This document shows, one piece after another, positions 1-5,423 of a stretch of 13,908 nucleotides of DNA. Source of the stretch: JACROF01 sp964533055 (lineage in GTDB: Bacteria > Patescibacteriota > Microgenomatia > Levybacterales > UBA12049); NCBI GenBank assembly GCA_964533055.1, contig CAZHKZ010000019.1, positions 1 to 13,908 on the forward strand, in the 5' to 3' direction. The notes beneath the pieces were generated by a model. It ran no database searches, was not told the origin of the DNA, and saw only the letters and a program-made list of their open reading frames with translations. Both the position numbers and the translations under genes were made by a program. The first letter of the stretch is position 1. The number at the start of each line of letters is the position of its first letter.

Positions 1-336
1 CTCGCGAATGTCATCAATACCTCTGTTGGATGCAGCATCGATCTCCATGATGTCCATATTTGAGCCATTTGTAACCGAGATACACTGATCACACTCGTTG
101 CATGGCTCAACGTCTTTGCCAGATTTATCCTTACGTCCTGTGCAGTTGATGACTTTAGCAACAATCCTTGCAGTAGACGTTTTACCAAGACCCTTTGGAC
201 CAGTAAACAGAAATGCATGTGGAACAGTTAAAAATGTTGGAGCAGATCCTAGAAGAACTGAAGTAAGTTTTCTTCGAACATCTTCACTATCAAGCTCATT
301 AATTGTTTGGGGACGATATTTTCGATAATAAACCAT
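1..336 (-). CDS. dnaX: DNA polymerase III subunit gamma/tau, N-terminal part (cut by window edge)
   Basis: This gene encodes the clamp-loader ATPase that loads the sliding clamp during replication. Only the first 112 residues lie in the window; the reading frame runs off the left edge without a stop. The protein opens with MVYYRKYRPQ, the usual DnaX opening. It has a Walker A loop GPKGLGKTS near residues 46-54 and a four-cysteine zinc module (a Cys in INC, then CNECDQC) at about 67-85. It continues with MEIDAASNRGIDDIRE, the conserved stretch ahead of Walker B. The start at 336 gives this canonical N-terminus. No clear Shine-Dalgarno sequence precedes it. A heptamer repeat array carrying TGCTATAC, which resembles an extended -10, lies immediately upstream. 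It is the last gene of the rpsU-ybeY-dnaX run on this strand. Identification is secure; the C-terminal half and gamma/tau arrangement cannot be seen. Confidence 0.95.
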   Translation of the reverse strand, partial: MVYYRKYRPQTINELDSEDVRRKLTSVLLGSAPTFLTVPHAFLFTGPKGLGKTSTARIVAKVINCTGRKDKSGKDVEPCNECDQCISVTNGSNMDIMEIDAASNRGIDDIRE

Positions 337-337
337 A

Positions 338-372
338 ATTTAGCACATTGCGTATAGCAGATGGCGTATAGA
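338..372. repeat. Degenerate 7-bp tandem repeat, upstream of dnaX
   Basis: Five consecutive 7-nt units fill this space. Four end in GC (for example ATTTAGC at 338-344 and GTATAGC at 352-358); the fifth, GTATAGA, is decayed. Four of the units match, in order, the four units at 1548-1575 upstream of the HIT gene, with about 5 differences in 28 positions. On the minus strand the array contains TGCTATAC, which could act as an extended -10 for dnaX. The 7-bp period is visible directly; the promoter role is inference. Confidence 0.65.
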
Positions 373-397
373 AGACAATATTAACTTCTTTAATTCC

Positions 398-432
398 CAT
401 TTACCATAAGCTATTCGCTCTTTGCCAACTAG
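398..432. repeat. Degenerate 7-bp tandem repeat at the 3' end of ybeY
   Basis: Seven-base units ending mostly in GC or near variants are in register here: CATAAGC at 405-411, TATTCGC at 412-418 and TCTTTGC at 419-425. The array abuts and slightly overlaps the ybeY stop codon at 429-431. It belongs to the same style of repeat as 338-372, but the units are more diverged. Confidence 0.5.
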
Positions 433-812
433 TGGTGTTCCCCTAGGAGGTGTAATAACCCATGTTCAACAAAAAAATTGATCTTATCATCTACCATCAT
501 CTCGTCTCTTGCTGATTCCTTAATCATCTCTGGATAAGATATCACTATGTCACCTAATCGTAGCCGATCTGAAGGAAGGTGTGTCTGCTCACCTTCGCTT
601 AATGGAAACGAAAGGATGTTGGTTGTCTTATCGAGATTGCGAAATTTCTTGTTAAGACTGTGCATCTTTCTATCACCCACAAATGCCAGTGATACCTCAG
701 TTGGACTAGTGATATTTTTTCGCGCCAAAACAAGCTCGATCGTTTCTTTAACTTTTTTTCGGTTAACTTTATAGCGGCTTTCAACGAAAATCAAGATCTT
801 AACATCAGACAT
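429..812 (-). CDS. ybeY: Endoribonuclease YbeY (rRNA maturation factor), short form
   Basis: YbeY is a zinc-dependent RNase acting in 16S rRNA maturation and ribosome quality control. The 127-aa product carries the family signature at its very end, HGLLHLLGEHH, supplying the three metal-binding histidines in the H-x3-H-x5-H spacing. The usual GYDH is GEHH here, so the Asp before the third His is replaced by His. The family's central region is recognisable (SLAFVGDRKMHSLNKKFRN, then TTNILSFPL). The protein stops directly after the third metal His, roughly 25-30 residues shorter than the E. coli protein, and the stop lies in a heptamer repeat array. The start at 812 is 30 nt after the rpsU stop and has no evident Shine-Dalgarno sequence. 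Pairing with rpsU fits a ribosome-biogenesis operon. Function is secure; whether the shortened C-terminus matters is unknown. Confidence 0.92.
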   Translation of the reverse strand: MSDVKILIFVESRYKVNRKKVKETIELVLARKNITSPTEVSLAFVGDRKMHSLNKKFRNLDKTTNILSFPLSEGEQTHLPSDRLRLGDIVISYPEMIKESARDEMMVDDKINFFVEHGLLHLLGEHH

Positions 813-842
813 AGGCTAGAATGAAAATTCTGTGGGATATAT

Positions 843-1025
843 TTAGATGATTCTTTTTCTCTCACGACGTGACTCTTCTTGCTTCAATTTCTTTGCAAGA
901 GAAGGTTTAAGATAAAATTGTCTTCGCTTCGCTTCATTTACGATACCAGCATCGATTACTTTACGAGAAAACTTGCGAATTAACGCGTCATCACTATCAC
1001 CTGGTTGTTTTTTAACGTATACCAT
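843..1025 (-). CDS. rpsU: Small ribosomal subunit protein bS21
   Basis: This 60-aa basic protein has the bS21 pattern: a start of the form MVYVKKQPGDSDDALIRKFSR, a central helix rich in Lys/Arg (VNEAKRRQFYLKPSLAKK) and a positively charged end. S21 sits near the 3' end of 16S rRNA on the 30S platform and helps initiation. The start at 1025 is preceded, 8 nt away, by GGGTGGTG (minus strand, 1041-1034), a plausible Shine-Dalgarno sequence. Unlike many genes in this window it has a long leader with potential structure and a recognisable -35/-10 promoter, suggesting leader-based control. It heads the run into ybeY and dnaX. Family assignment is strong. Confidence 0.93.
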   Translation of the reverse strand: MVYVKKQPGDSDDALIRKFSRKVIDAGIVNEAKRRQFYLKPSLAKKLKQEESRRERKRII

Positions 1026-1177
1026 ATTAAGAACACCACCCTTCTTTAGAAACTCTTGACGATTGTCTGAAAGACAGAGTCTTTAGAGCTTCTTAGTCCC
1101 ACCGTAGCGAATATTCGACTGCATGGCTGTAAGCCTTGAGGCGAACATGGGCGTAGTGGGATAAATCCCTGTAACAA
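1026..1177 (-). promoter_or_regulatory. Putative structured 5' leader of rpsU
   Basis: From the predicted transcription start near 1177 to the rpsU start lie about 150 nt with several possible helices. TCCCAC (1097-1102) can pair with GTGGGA (1156-1161), closing a large domain. GGGA (1158-1161) can instead pair with TCCC (1166-1169) in a local 4-bp hairpin, so the two helices exclude each other. CGAATATTCG (1108-1117) is a perfect palindrome inside the domain. AAAGAC (1070-1075) pairs with GTCTTT (1079-1084) in a tight hairpin near the gene. I know no Rfam family that it matches. Autogenous control by S21 or a riboswitch-like role is inference from the structure alone. Confidence 0.45.
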
Positions 1178-1183
1178 TGCTTT

Positions 1184-1212
1184 ATTTTACACCAAAATTG
1201 AGGGCAAGTAAA
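1184..1212 (-). promoter_or_regulatory. Promoter for rpsU (-35 and -10)
   Basis: On the minus strand TTTACT (1212-1207) and TAAAAT (1189-1184) are separated by 17 nt, a canonical sigma-70-like arrangement with 4 of 6 and 5 of 6 consensus bases. Transcription would start near 1177, giving the long rpsU leader. It lies just beyond the stop of the HIT gene. Confidence 0.5.
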
Positions 1213-1213
1213 C

Positions 1214-1543
1214 CTAGGCCTGGTTAGCAGAGCGGGAAATTGGTCCTTGAAGATGGATATGGAGATGGTGCACCTGCTGTGCTCCCCCTCCATTAATAGC
1301 TATTCTATATCCTTTTTCCTCAAGACCAAACTTAAAAACCATCTCTTTTACCACTTTCATCAATGAAAGGAGCAAGGAGTCTTCATCAACTGCAACAAAT
1401 TCTTTAACGTGTAGCTTGGGGATGATCAAAAGATGAATCGGGGCATTTGGATGAATATCTGGAAAAACCATTACATCATCTGTCTCATATGTGAACTCTT
1501 TCTCCACCTCACCATTCGCGATTTTACAAAATATACAGTCCAT
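1214..1543 (-). CDS. HIT (histidine triad) family nucleotide-binding protein, HinT-like
   Basis: HIT proteins are small nucleotide hydrolases or transferases, typically cleaving AMP-linked substrates such as adenosine phosphoramidates. The 109-aa product starts MDCIFCKIANGEVE, with the paired Cys typical of Hint proteins. It continues through DDVMVFPDIHPNAPIHLLII to the active-site signature HHLHIHL near residues 92-98 (HxHxHxx), with the nucleophilic His in the middle, preceded by the usual GGGAQQV. Length is close to the family norm of about 110 aa. The start at 1543 gives the canonical N-terminus. No Shine-Dalgarno sequence is evident, but a heptamer repeat with TGCTATAAG ends 17 nt upstream. 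The following gene, rpsU, has its own promoter. The physiological substrate cannot be told from sequence. Confidence 0.92.
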   Translation of the reverse strand: MDCIFCKIANGEVEKEFTYETDDVMVFPDIHPNAPIHLLIIPKLHVKEFVAVDEDSLLLSLMKVVKEMVFKFGLEEKGYRIAINGGGAQQVHHLHIHLQGPISRSANQA

Positions 1544-1547
1544 AATA

Positions 1548-1601
1548 ATTTGGCAAATAGCTTATAGCAGATGACAAAACTATCATCTACGCGCCATACG
1601 C
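1548..1601. repeat. Heptamer repeats in inverted arrangement between the DHH-like gene and the HIT gene
   Basis: The right-hand genes' spacer starts with 7-nt units ATTTGGC (1548-1554), AAATAGC (1555-1561), TTATAGC (1562-1568) and AGATGAC (1569-1575), homologous to those at 338-365. They are followed by sequence of the opposite orientation. AGATGA (1569-1574) and TCATCT (1583-1588) form a perfect 6-bp stem with an 8-nt loop, and GC dinucleotides outside can extend it after a small bulge. On the minus strand the first part gives TGCTATAAG, an extended -10-like motif for the HIT gene. There is no U-run, so it is not a standard intrinsic terminator. Confidence 0.55.
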
Positions 1602-2506
1602 TAATATATGCTCTTTAGCACATCAATAATCTGCTCAAGTGTTAATGCAGTTGGGATCATTTTGGGATTTTTAGGAGTACCGTTCAATAGCATTTTTTTT
1701 GAAACGTGCAGGAACCATGTTGCCTCAGTATCAATTTTTGACAATTTTTCATATGCAGCTGTGAGATCAAGATCATCATCTTTTGAAGATGCTGGCCTTA
1801 CTTTAATACGGACATATCCCTTTCTGGGATCTTTGCGAACTGCTAGAAGATATCCCATTTTTTGAGACAACTTCACTACATTGTCATTCACTGTTTCAAA
1901 GGCAATTGCCTTACCCATTTTAATGGTAAATTCCTTGCCATTTTTTTCTATTTCTTCCATCGCCCAAAGCCTACTTTCAAAAGTGTGTACCATCGCATTG
2001 AGACACTCCATCCCAAAACTAACATAATTTCGATCATCCTCAGGCTTATAGAGCTTCATGCCATCCAAAAGCCCAATCAGTGAAAACTCATGATAATCAG
2101 CAGCTGGATCTGCCCAGAAAACCTCTCTAAAGTGATCCCCTGAGAGAATATATTCGACAACTTTTGTAACTGCTGCCTCATGCGCTGGAGTCAACGTATT
2201 TCCAGATCTCCTCAACACTTCCCTGACATAATCCCAGGACCTTGTTGCCGCACAAACAGACTTATCTGAAGTCTGATGATGATCGAGTGGTCCAAGCCCT
2301 GTATCAACATGAATAATCTCATCCTCATCTATAACCTCAATTGGATCTGATTCATCTTTTCCATGCCCCTTTGCACCTTTTAAAAGTGTGCCTGCGGGAA
2401 CAAATGCAACGGTAGCATCTCCCCACCCTGAAAGATATTTCTTAAGTAGCCAAATCGAGCCTATCGCATCCCAGTCGGGAGATGAGTGTGCAACAATAAT
2501 TTTCAT
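1601..2506 (-). CDS. DHH-superfamily phosphoesterase-like protein
   Basis: The 301-aa product starts MKIIVAHSSPDWDAIGSIW, matching motif I of DHH phosphoesterases (HxxPDxDAxGS, with Asp11 and Asp13). HVDTG follows with Asp68, and then LDHHQ with the signature DHH at 75-77. These acidic and His residues normally bind the metal pair that hydrolyses phosphodiester or phosphoanhydride bonds. The C-terminal half (about 200-300) does not look like a standard DHHA1 domain to me. I therefore give no substrate; RecJ, nanoRNase and cyclic-di-AMP hydrolase are only remote relatives. A longer frame extends to 2539, but its extra 11 codons contain a TGGTATACT promoter ending 6 nt before 2506, so 2506 is the better start. 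The mRNA would be leaderless. It is divergent from the Pro/Ala-rich membrane protein gene. Confidence 0.72.
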   Translation of the reverse strand: MKIIVAHSSPDWDAIGSIWLLKKYLSGWGDATVAFVPAGTLLKGAKGHGKDESDPIEVIDEDEIIHVDTGLGPLDHHQTSDKSVCAATRSWDYVREVLRRSGNTLTPAHEAAVTKVVEYILSGDHFREVFWADPAADYHEFSLIGLLDGMKLYKPEDDRNYVSFGMECLNAMVHTFESRLWAMEEIEKNGKEFTIKMGKAIAFETVNDNVVKLSQKMGYLLAVRKDPRKGYVRIKVRPASSKDDDLDLTAAYEKLSKIDTEATWFLHVSKKMLLNGTPKNPKMIPTALTLEQIIDVLKSIY

Positions 2507-2512
2507 CTTTGA

Positions 2513-2521
2513 AGTATACCA
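2513..2521 (-). promoter_or_regulatory. Extended -10 promoter for the DHH-like gene
   Basis: The minus strand reads TGGTATACT, an extended -10 (TGn then TATACT). It ends 6 nt before the ATG at 2506, so transcription should begin at or next to the start codon. A TGTCAA lies upstream within the -35 of the divergent plus-strand promoter, so the two units share a compact control region. Confidence 0.6.
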
Positions 2522-2532
2522 TATGCGCTTGC

Positions 2533-2564
2533 TTGACAAAGCACACTCAATCCGAGATTATAAT
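2533..2564 (+). promoter_or_regulatory. Promoter for the Pro/Ala-rich membrane protein gene
   Basis: A perfect TTGACA (2533-2538) and a perfect TATAAT (2559-2564) lie upstream of the start at 2608. Their spacing is 20 nt, longer than the optimal 17, so strength is uncertain. Use of TATAAT predicts a leader of roughly 37 nt with no clear Shine-Dalgarno sequence. A weaker -10-like TATCTA (2594-2599) 8 nt before the ATG could instead give a leaderless transcript like those elsewhere in the window. Confidence 0.5.
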
Positions 2565-2565
2565 A

Positions 2566-2600
2566 CTAGTACTATTAGCCAAATGCTAGTAGCTATCTAC
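2566..2600. repeat. Degenerate 7-bp tandem repeat in the 5' leader of the plus-strand membrane protein gene
   Basis: Units in 7-nt register include TATTAGC (2573-2579), CAAATGC (2580-2586), TAGTAGC (2587-2593) and TATCTAC (2594-2600), mostly ending GC. Same style as the arrays at 338-372 and 1548-1575. It lies in the transcribed leader if the promoter at 2533-2564 is used. Confidence 0.45.
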
Positions 2601-2607
2601 CAGACGT

Positions 2608-3228
2608 ATGGACCCAAAATCAACTACTCTTGATCCCAAATTAAAAGAAGTCTATGACAGAGTCATGGGGACATCGACTGGCTCAACTCCCGCTCAAGGA
2701 GCACCAGCACCTGTTCTGCAACCAGCCCCAAAACCAATGACTCCTCCTATGCCTGCTACTGCTCAACATACACAAACTCCAATGGCGACTCCAGTTCAAG
2801 AACATCCTTCTGCATTCCCTCCGCCCAAGTCATCTCTTGATGCATCTAGTGCACCGAAATCAGCTGTTGATTATGCGGCCCTTGCTGCAAAGTATGCGAC
2901 ACCCGCTCCTGCAATTCCAGAAGCTGCGGTCGCCACCCCTCCTGCAGCAAATGGCGGGCTACCACCACTTCCAACACGCTCAGACTCTGCTCAACAAGCT
3001 ACTAATGCAGCTGTTCATGCACCAAGCACAAAGCCAGATCCAGCAGTCGCCACATTTAGTGCAACTGTTCAAGTTCCTACGAATTCAAGTGTGCCAGCAG
3101 TAAAGAATAGCTCATCACTTCTTAAGATCGCTTTGATCGCTGGGGTTCCAATCTTTCTTATTGCCTATACAGCTGTCTGGATGGTGGTATTTAAAGTGGA
3201 TATTATGAAGCTTCTCCCGGGGGCCTAG
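2608..3228 (+). CDS. Pro/Ala-rich protein with a C-terminal membrane anchor, function unknown
   Basis: The 206-aa product has three visible parts: a short charged start (DPKLKEVYDRVM at 9-20); a long low-complexity region rich in Pro, Ala, Thr, Gln and Ser (about 21-165); and one hydrophobic segment (about 171-195, SLLKIALIAGVPIFLIAYT then VWMVVF) close to the C-terminus. There is no N-terminal signal peptide, so the protein is probably tail-anchored with its disordered part in the cytoplasm. I recognise no catalytic domain. The plus strand contradicts its neighbours, but codon use looks similar and it ends sharing a CTAG stop tetranucleotide with proS. A scaffold or spacer role would be speculation. 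That the gene is real is supported by the promoter, the uninterrupted frame and the clear anchor. Confidence 0.75.
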   Translation: MDPKSTTLDPKLKEVYDRVMGTSTGSTPAQGAPAPVLQPAPKPMTPPMPATAQHTQTPMATPVQEHPSAFPPPKSSLDASSAPKSAVDYAALAAKYATPAPAIPEAAVATPPAANGGLPPLPTRSDSAQQATNAAVHAPSTKPDPAVATFSATVQVPTNSSVPAVKNSSSLLKIALIAGVPIFLIAYTAVWMVVFKVDIMKLLPGA

Positions 3229-4451
3229 GAAAGTCTTTTCATCACTTCTTCAAACGTAATCAATTCTGAGTCTGTCTCATTTCTCTTTTTCCACTCAATC
3301 ATTCCAGCTTCAATTGTCTTGGCAGAAACAACAAGTCTAACTGGTATCCCTATGAGATCAGCATCTGCGAACTTTTGCCCTGCTCCCACATCAGATCTAT
3401 CATCATAAAGCACATCAATTCCTGCATCTTTTAGCTTTTCATAAACCTGGACAGCATCTTCATGAAGACCAATGAGGTGCACTGCAAATGGGGCTACTGA
3501 CACTGGCCAAACGATGCCCTTATCATCATGATGCGTTTCAACGAGGATGCCCATGTTGCGCGAGACTCCGATTCCAAAACATCCCATGATTGGATATTGC
3601 TTCGTGCCGTCTTGTGCAGTAAATCCAAGATCAAAACTTTTTCCATATTTTTGCCCAAGATCAAAGACATTGCCTGCTTCAGATGCTCTAGCTTTTGCTA
3701 GCTTTGCATTATGACATGAAGGACACTCATCATTCTCTCCAACCTTTGCAATCTCAACGTTGACGCAAAAATCACATGACGAGCAATAGAGAATATCATC
3801 TTCACCTGCATCTGTTAGCACCATAAATTCATATGATATTTTTTCAGTGAAATTACCCCCGGATGCTTCAGTCACCTTTGCAACAAGACCCATTCGCTCA
3901 AATGCTTTGAGGTATGCTTTCTTCACAATTGCATAAAAACTATCAAAGTCTTCCTGCGTCTCGTGGAAACTGTACATATCCTTCATCAGAAATTCTCGAC
4001 CTCTTAGAATCCCTGACTTTGCTCGCAACTCATCTCGATACTTCCAATGAATCTGATAAACAGCCTTTGGAAGATCTTTATATGAATTGATATACTGCAT
4101 CACTAGAGGTGTCACAACCTCCTCAGCACTTTGACCTAAAGCATACTCTCTCTCAGTTCGACTCTTAATCTTAAAAAGTACATCGATACTATTCCAACCA
4201 CCCGTCTTCTCCCAAATTTCTTTTGGATGGAGTGTACCCATAAGCACTTCTTGTCCACCAATCGCATCCATCTCCTCACGAACTATCTGCTCAATCTTAC
4301 GCAGCACGCGAAGGCCAAGGGGAAGATAGCTGTAGACACCTGCCATTAATTGATCAACATATCCAGCCTGCGTTAAAAGCTGATGATTAACAGTATCTGC
4401 TTCTTTTGGCGCATTTCGAAGAGTTTTTGAAAAAAGTTGTGAATATCGCAT
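3225..4451 (-). CDS. proS: Prolyl-tRNA synthetase, compact form without editing insertion
   Basis: ProRS charges tRNA-Pro with proline. The product of 408 aa starts MRYSQLFSKTLRNAPKEAD, the classic bacterial-type N-terminus. It shows class II motif 2 (KYRDELRAKSGILRGREFLM, then KDMYSF) and motif 3 (PIMGCFGIGVSRNMG), followed by an anticodon-binding domain (about 310-408). Between motifs 2 and 3 bacterial ProRS normally has a roughly 180-aa editing (INS) domain. Here only about 80 residues are present, including a Cys-rich zinc-ribbon-like piece (CSSCDFC then CPSC). Total length is about 160 residues below the E. coli enzyme. The longer frame to 4475 adds eight codons that overlap a TATAAT promoter, so I place the start at 4451. 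The mRNA would be leaderless. The 3' end overlaps the plus-strand membrane protein gene by 4 nt. Confidence 0.95.
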   Translation of the reverse strand: MRYSQLFSKTLRNAPKEADTVNHQLLTQAGYVDQLMAGVYSYLPLGLRVLRKIEQIVREEMDAIGGQEVLMGTLHPKEIWEKTGGWNSIDVLFKIKSRTEREYALGQSAEEVVTPLVMQYINSYKDLPKAVYQIHWKYRDELRAKSGILRGREFLMKDMYSFHETQEDFDSFYAIVKKAYLKAFERMGLVAKVTEASGGNFTEKISYEFMVLTDAGEDDILYCSSCDFCVNVEIAKVGENDECPSCHNAKLAKARASEAGNVFDLGQKYGKSFDLGFTAQDGTKQYPIMGCFGIGVSRNMGILVETHHDDKGIVWPVSVAPFAVHLIGLHEDAVQVYEKLKDAGIDVLYDDRSDVGAGQKFADADLIGIPVRLVVSAKTIEAGMIEWKKRNETDSELITFEEVMKRLS

Positions 4452-4457
4452 ATGCGT

Positions 4458-4463
4458 ATTATA
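4458..4463 (-). promoter_or_regulatory. -10 promoter element for proS
   Basis: The minus strand has a perfect TATAAT ending 6 nt before the ATG at 4451, preceded by TGCTG rather than a strict TGn extension. No convincing -35 is visible. The spacing predicts transcription starting at the start codon and shows that proS does not rely only on read-through from gnd. Confidence 0.6.
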
Positions 4464-4493
4464 CAGCAGGATCAAGACTTGTACAGAATTAAA

Positions 4494-5423
4494 TTATTTG
4501 GACTTTACTTTGTGGCCGCCGAATTCATGACGAAGCGCTGCGACCATCCGAGCGGCAAATGAAGAACTAACTTTGCTGTCTGTCTTTGATCTTCTTCTAA
4601 AATCTAATGACTGCTCAATATTCTCAGCAAAGACTCCCTCTTCATTTGCCTGCGTGACTGTCCACTCTGCCTCTCCCGTTGCATCGATGACTCCATCAAT
4701 TTTTGAGAGGTGAACATCTTTTGCGAGTGCATCTTTTGCACACTCCATCAAGAAACTGGTTATGATAGTGTTCTTCTGCCAAAGTTCGCTCACTTTTTTA
4801 AGATCGATTGTATATGGTGCTTTTTCAAGTACCCCAAACCCTTCACCGATCGCCTGCATCATGCCATACTCAATCCCATTATGAACCATCTTCACAAAAT
4901 GCCCAGCTCCCCCTTCGCCAAAATATTCATGAGAGCCACCTGGCTTAATTAACGTCTCAAGCAATGGTAGTATCTCTTCATATGCAGATCTATCTCCGCC
5001 TATCATCAATGGATAACCGGCTTCTCCGGCTTTTATACCTCCGCTTACACCAATTCCCAGAAATCGAATTCCTTTTGATGAGAGTGCTTCATAGCGACGT
5101 TGTGTATCTTTGTAAAAAGAATTTGCACCGTCAATGACAATATCACCTTTTTTTGTATACTTAACAACTTCAGTCAATGCATCGTCAGTTGGATCACCTG
5201 CTGGCAACATTACCCAAATAATTTTTGGCTTTGGCAAATCGTTGATCAACTCTTCAATACTCTGGGAAATCGTGAGTTCATTTTTGAATTCTGAATTCTG
5301 AATTCTGAACTGCTCTCCTACTTCAGTTGTTCTATTCCACGCCACAACTTCATGTCCGTCAGCCAGAAGCTTCTCGACAATCCTTGTCCCCATCTTTCCT
5401 AATCCTATAAATCCAATTTTCAT
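4494..5423 (-). CDS. gnd: 6-phosphogluconate dehydrogenase, decarboxylating (short YqeC/GntZ-type)
   Basis: The enzyme oxidatively decarboxylates 6-phosphogluconate to ribulose-5-phosphate, the last step of the oxidative pentose phosphate pathway. The 309-aa length fits the short class, not the roughly 470-aa class. Visible motifs are the Rossmann loop GFIGLGKMG (4-12), AWNRT (28-32, end of the second strand, which sets cofactor choice), VMLPAGDPT, DGANSFYKD, the substrate loop GVSGGIKAGEAG (125-136), and the catalytic segment FVKMVHNGIEYGMMQ with Lys178, Asn182 and Glu185. The start at 5423 overlaps the zwf stop in an ATGA, and GGGAG (5437-5433) sits 9 nt upstream, so translation is coupled and Shine-Dalgarno-driven. 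Odd feature: residues 39-46 (FRIQNSEF) are encoded by a strict heptamer tandem repeat inserted after the second strand, in a place tolerant of extra length. Confidence 0.93.
   Translation of the reverse strand: MKIGFIGLGKMGTRIVEKLLADGHEVVAWNRTTEVGEQFRIQNSEFKNELTISQSIEELINDLPKPKIIWVMLPAGDPTDDALTEVVKYTKKGDIVIDGANSFYKDTQRRYEALSSKGIRFLGIGVSGGIKAGEAGYPLMIGGDRSAYEEILPLLETLIKPGGSHEYFGEGGAGHFVKMVHNGIEYGMMQAIGEGFGVLEKAPYTIDLKKVSELWQKNTIITSFLMECAKDALAKDVHLSKIDGVIDATGEAEWTVTQANEEGVFAENIEQSLDFRRRSKTDSKVSSSFAARMVAALRHEFGGHKVKSK
5286..5309. repeat. Strict heptanucleotide tandem repeat inside gnd
   Basis: Three perfect copies of GAATTCT (5286-5292, 5293-5299, 5300-5306) plus a partial GAA. Together they make 24 nt in frame in gnd and encode residues 39-46 by reading the same heptamer in all three frames. 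One copy gained or lost would shift the frame; a change of three copies would not. Confidence 0.9.

Noticed and set aside
1090..1180. A tRNA or 5S rRNA gene in the rpsU leader
   Set aside because: The hairpins do not make a cloverleaf, and no T-loop, acceptor pairing or 5S pattern could be found.
1093..1293. Small protein on the minus strand reading through the rpsU leader
   Set aside because: It overlaps the HIT gene end in another frame and falls in the structured leader; no start signal supports it.
2507..2539. Longer start of the DHH-like gene at 2539
   Set aside because: The extra codons contain the TGGTATACT promoter, and the family motif begins naturally at the ATG at 2506.
3211..3230. 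Intrinsic terminator between the membrane protein gene and proS
   Set aside because: The GC-rich CCCGGG and CCTAGG are short palindromes without a stable stem-loop and U-run.
5286..5309. CRISPR-like direct repeat
   Set aside because: Units of 7 nt without spacers and inside a coding gene are a microsatellite, not a CRISPR.
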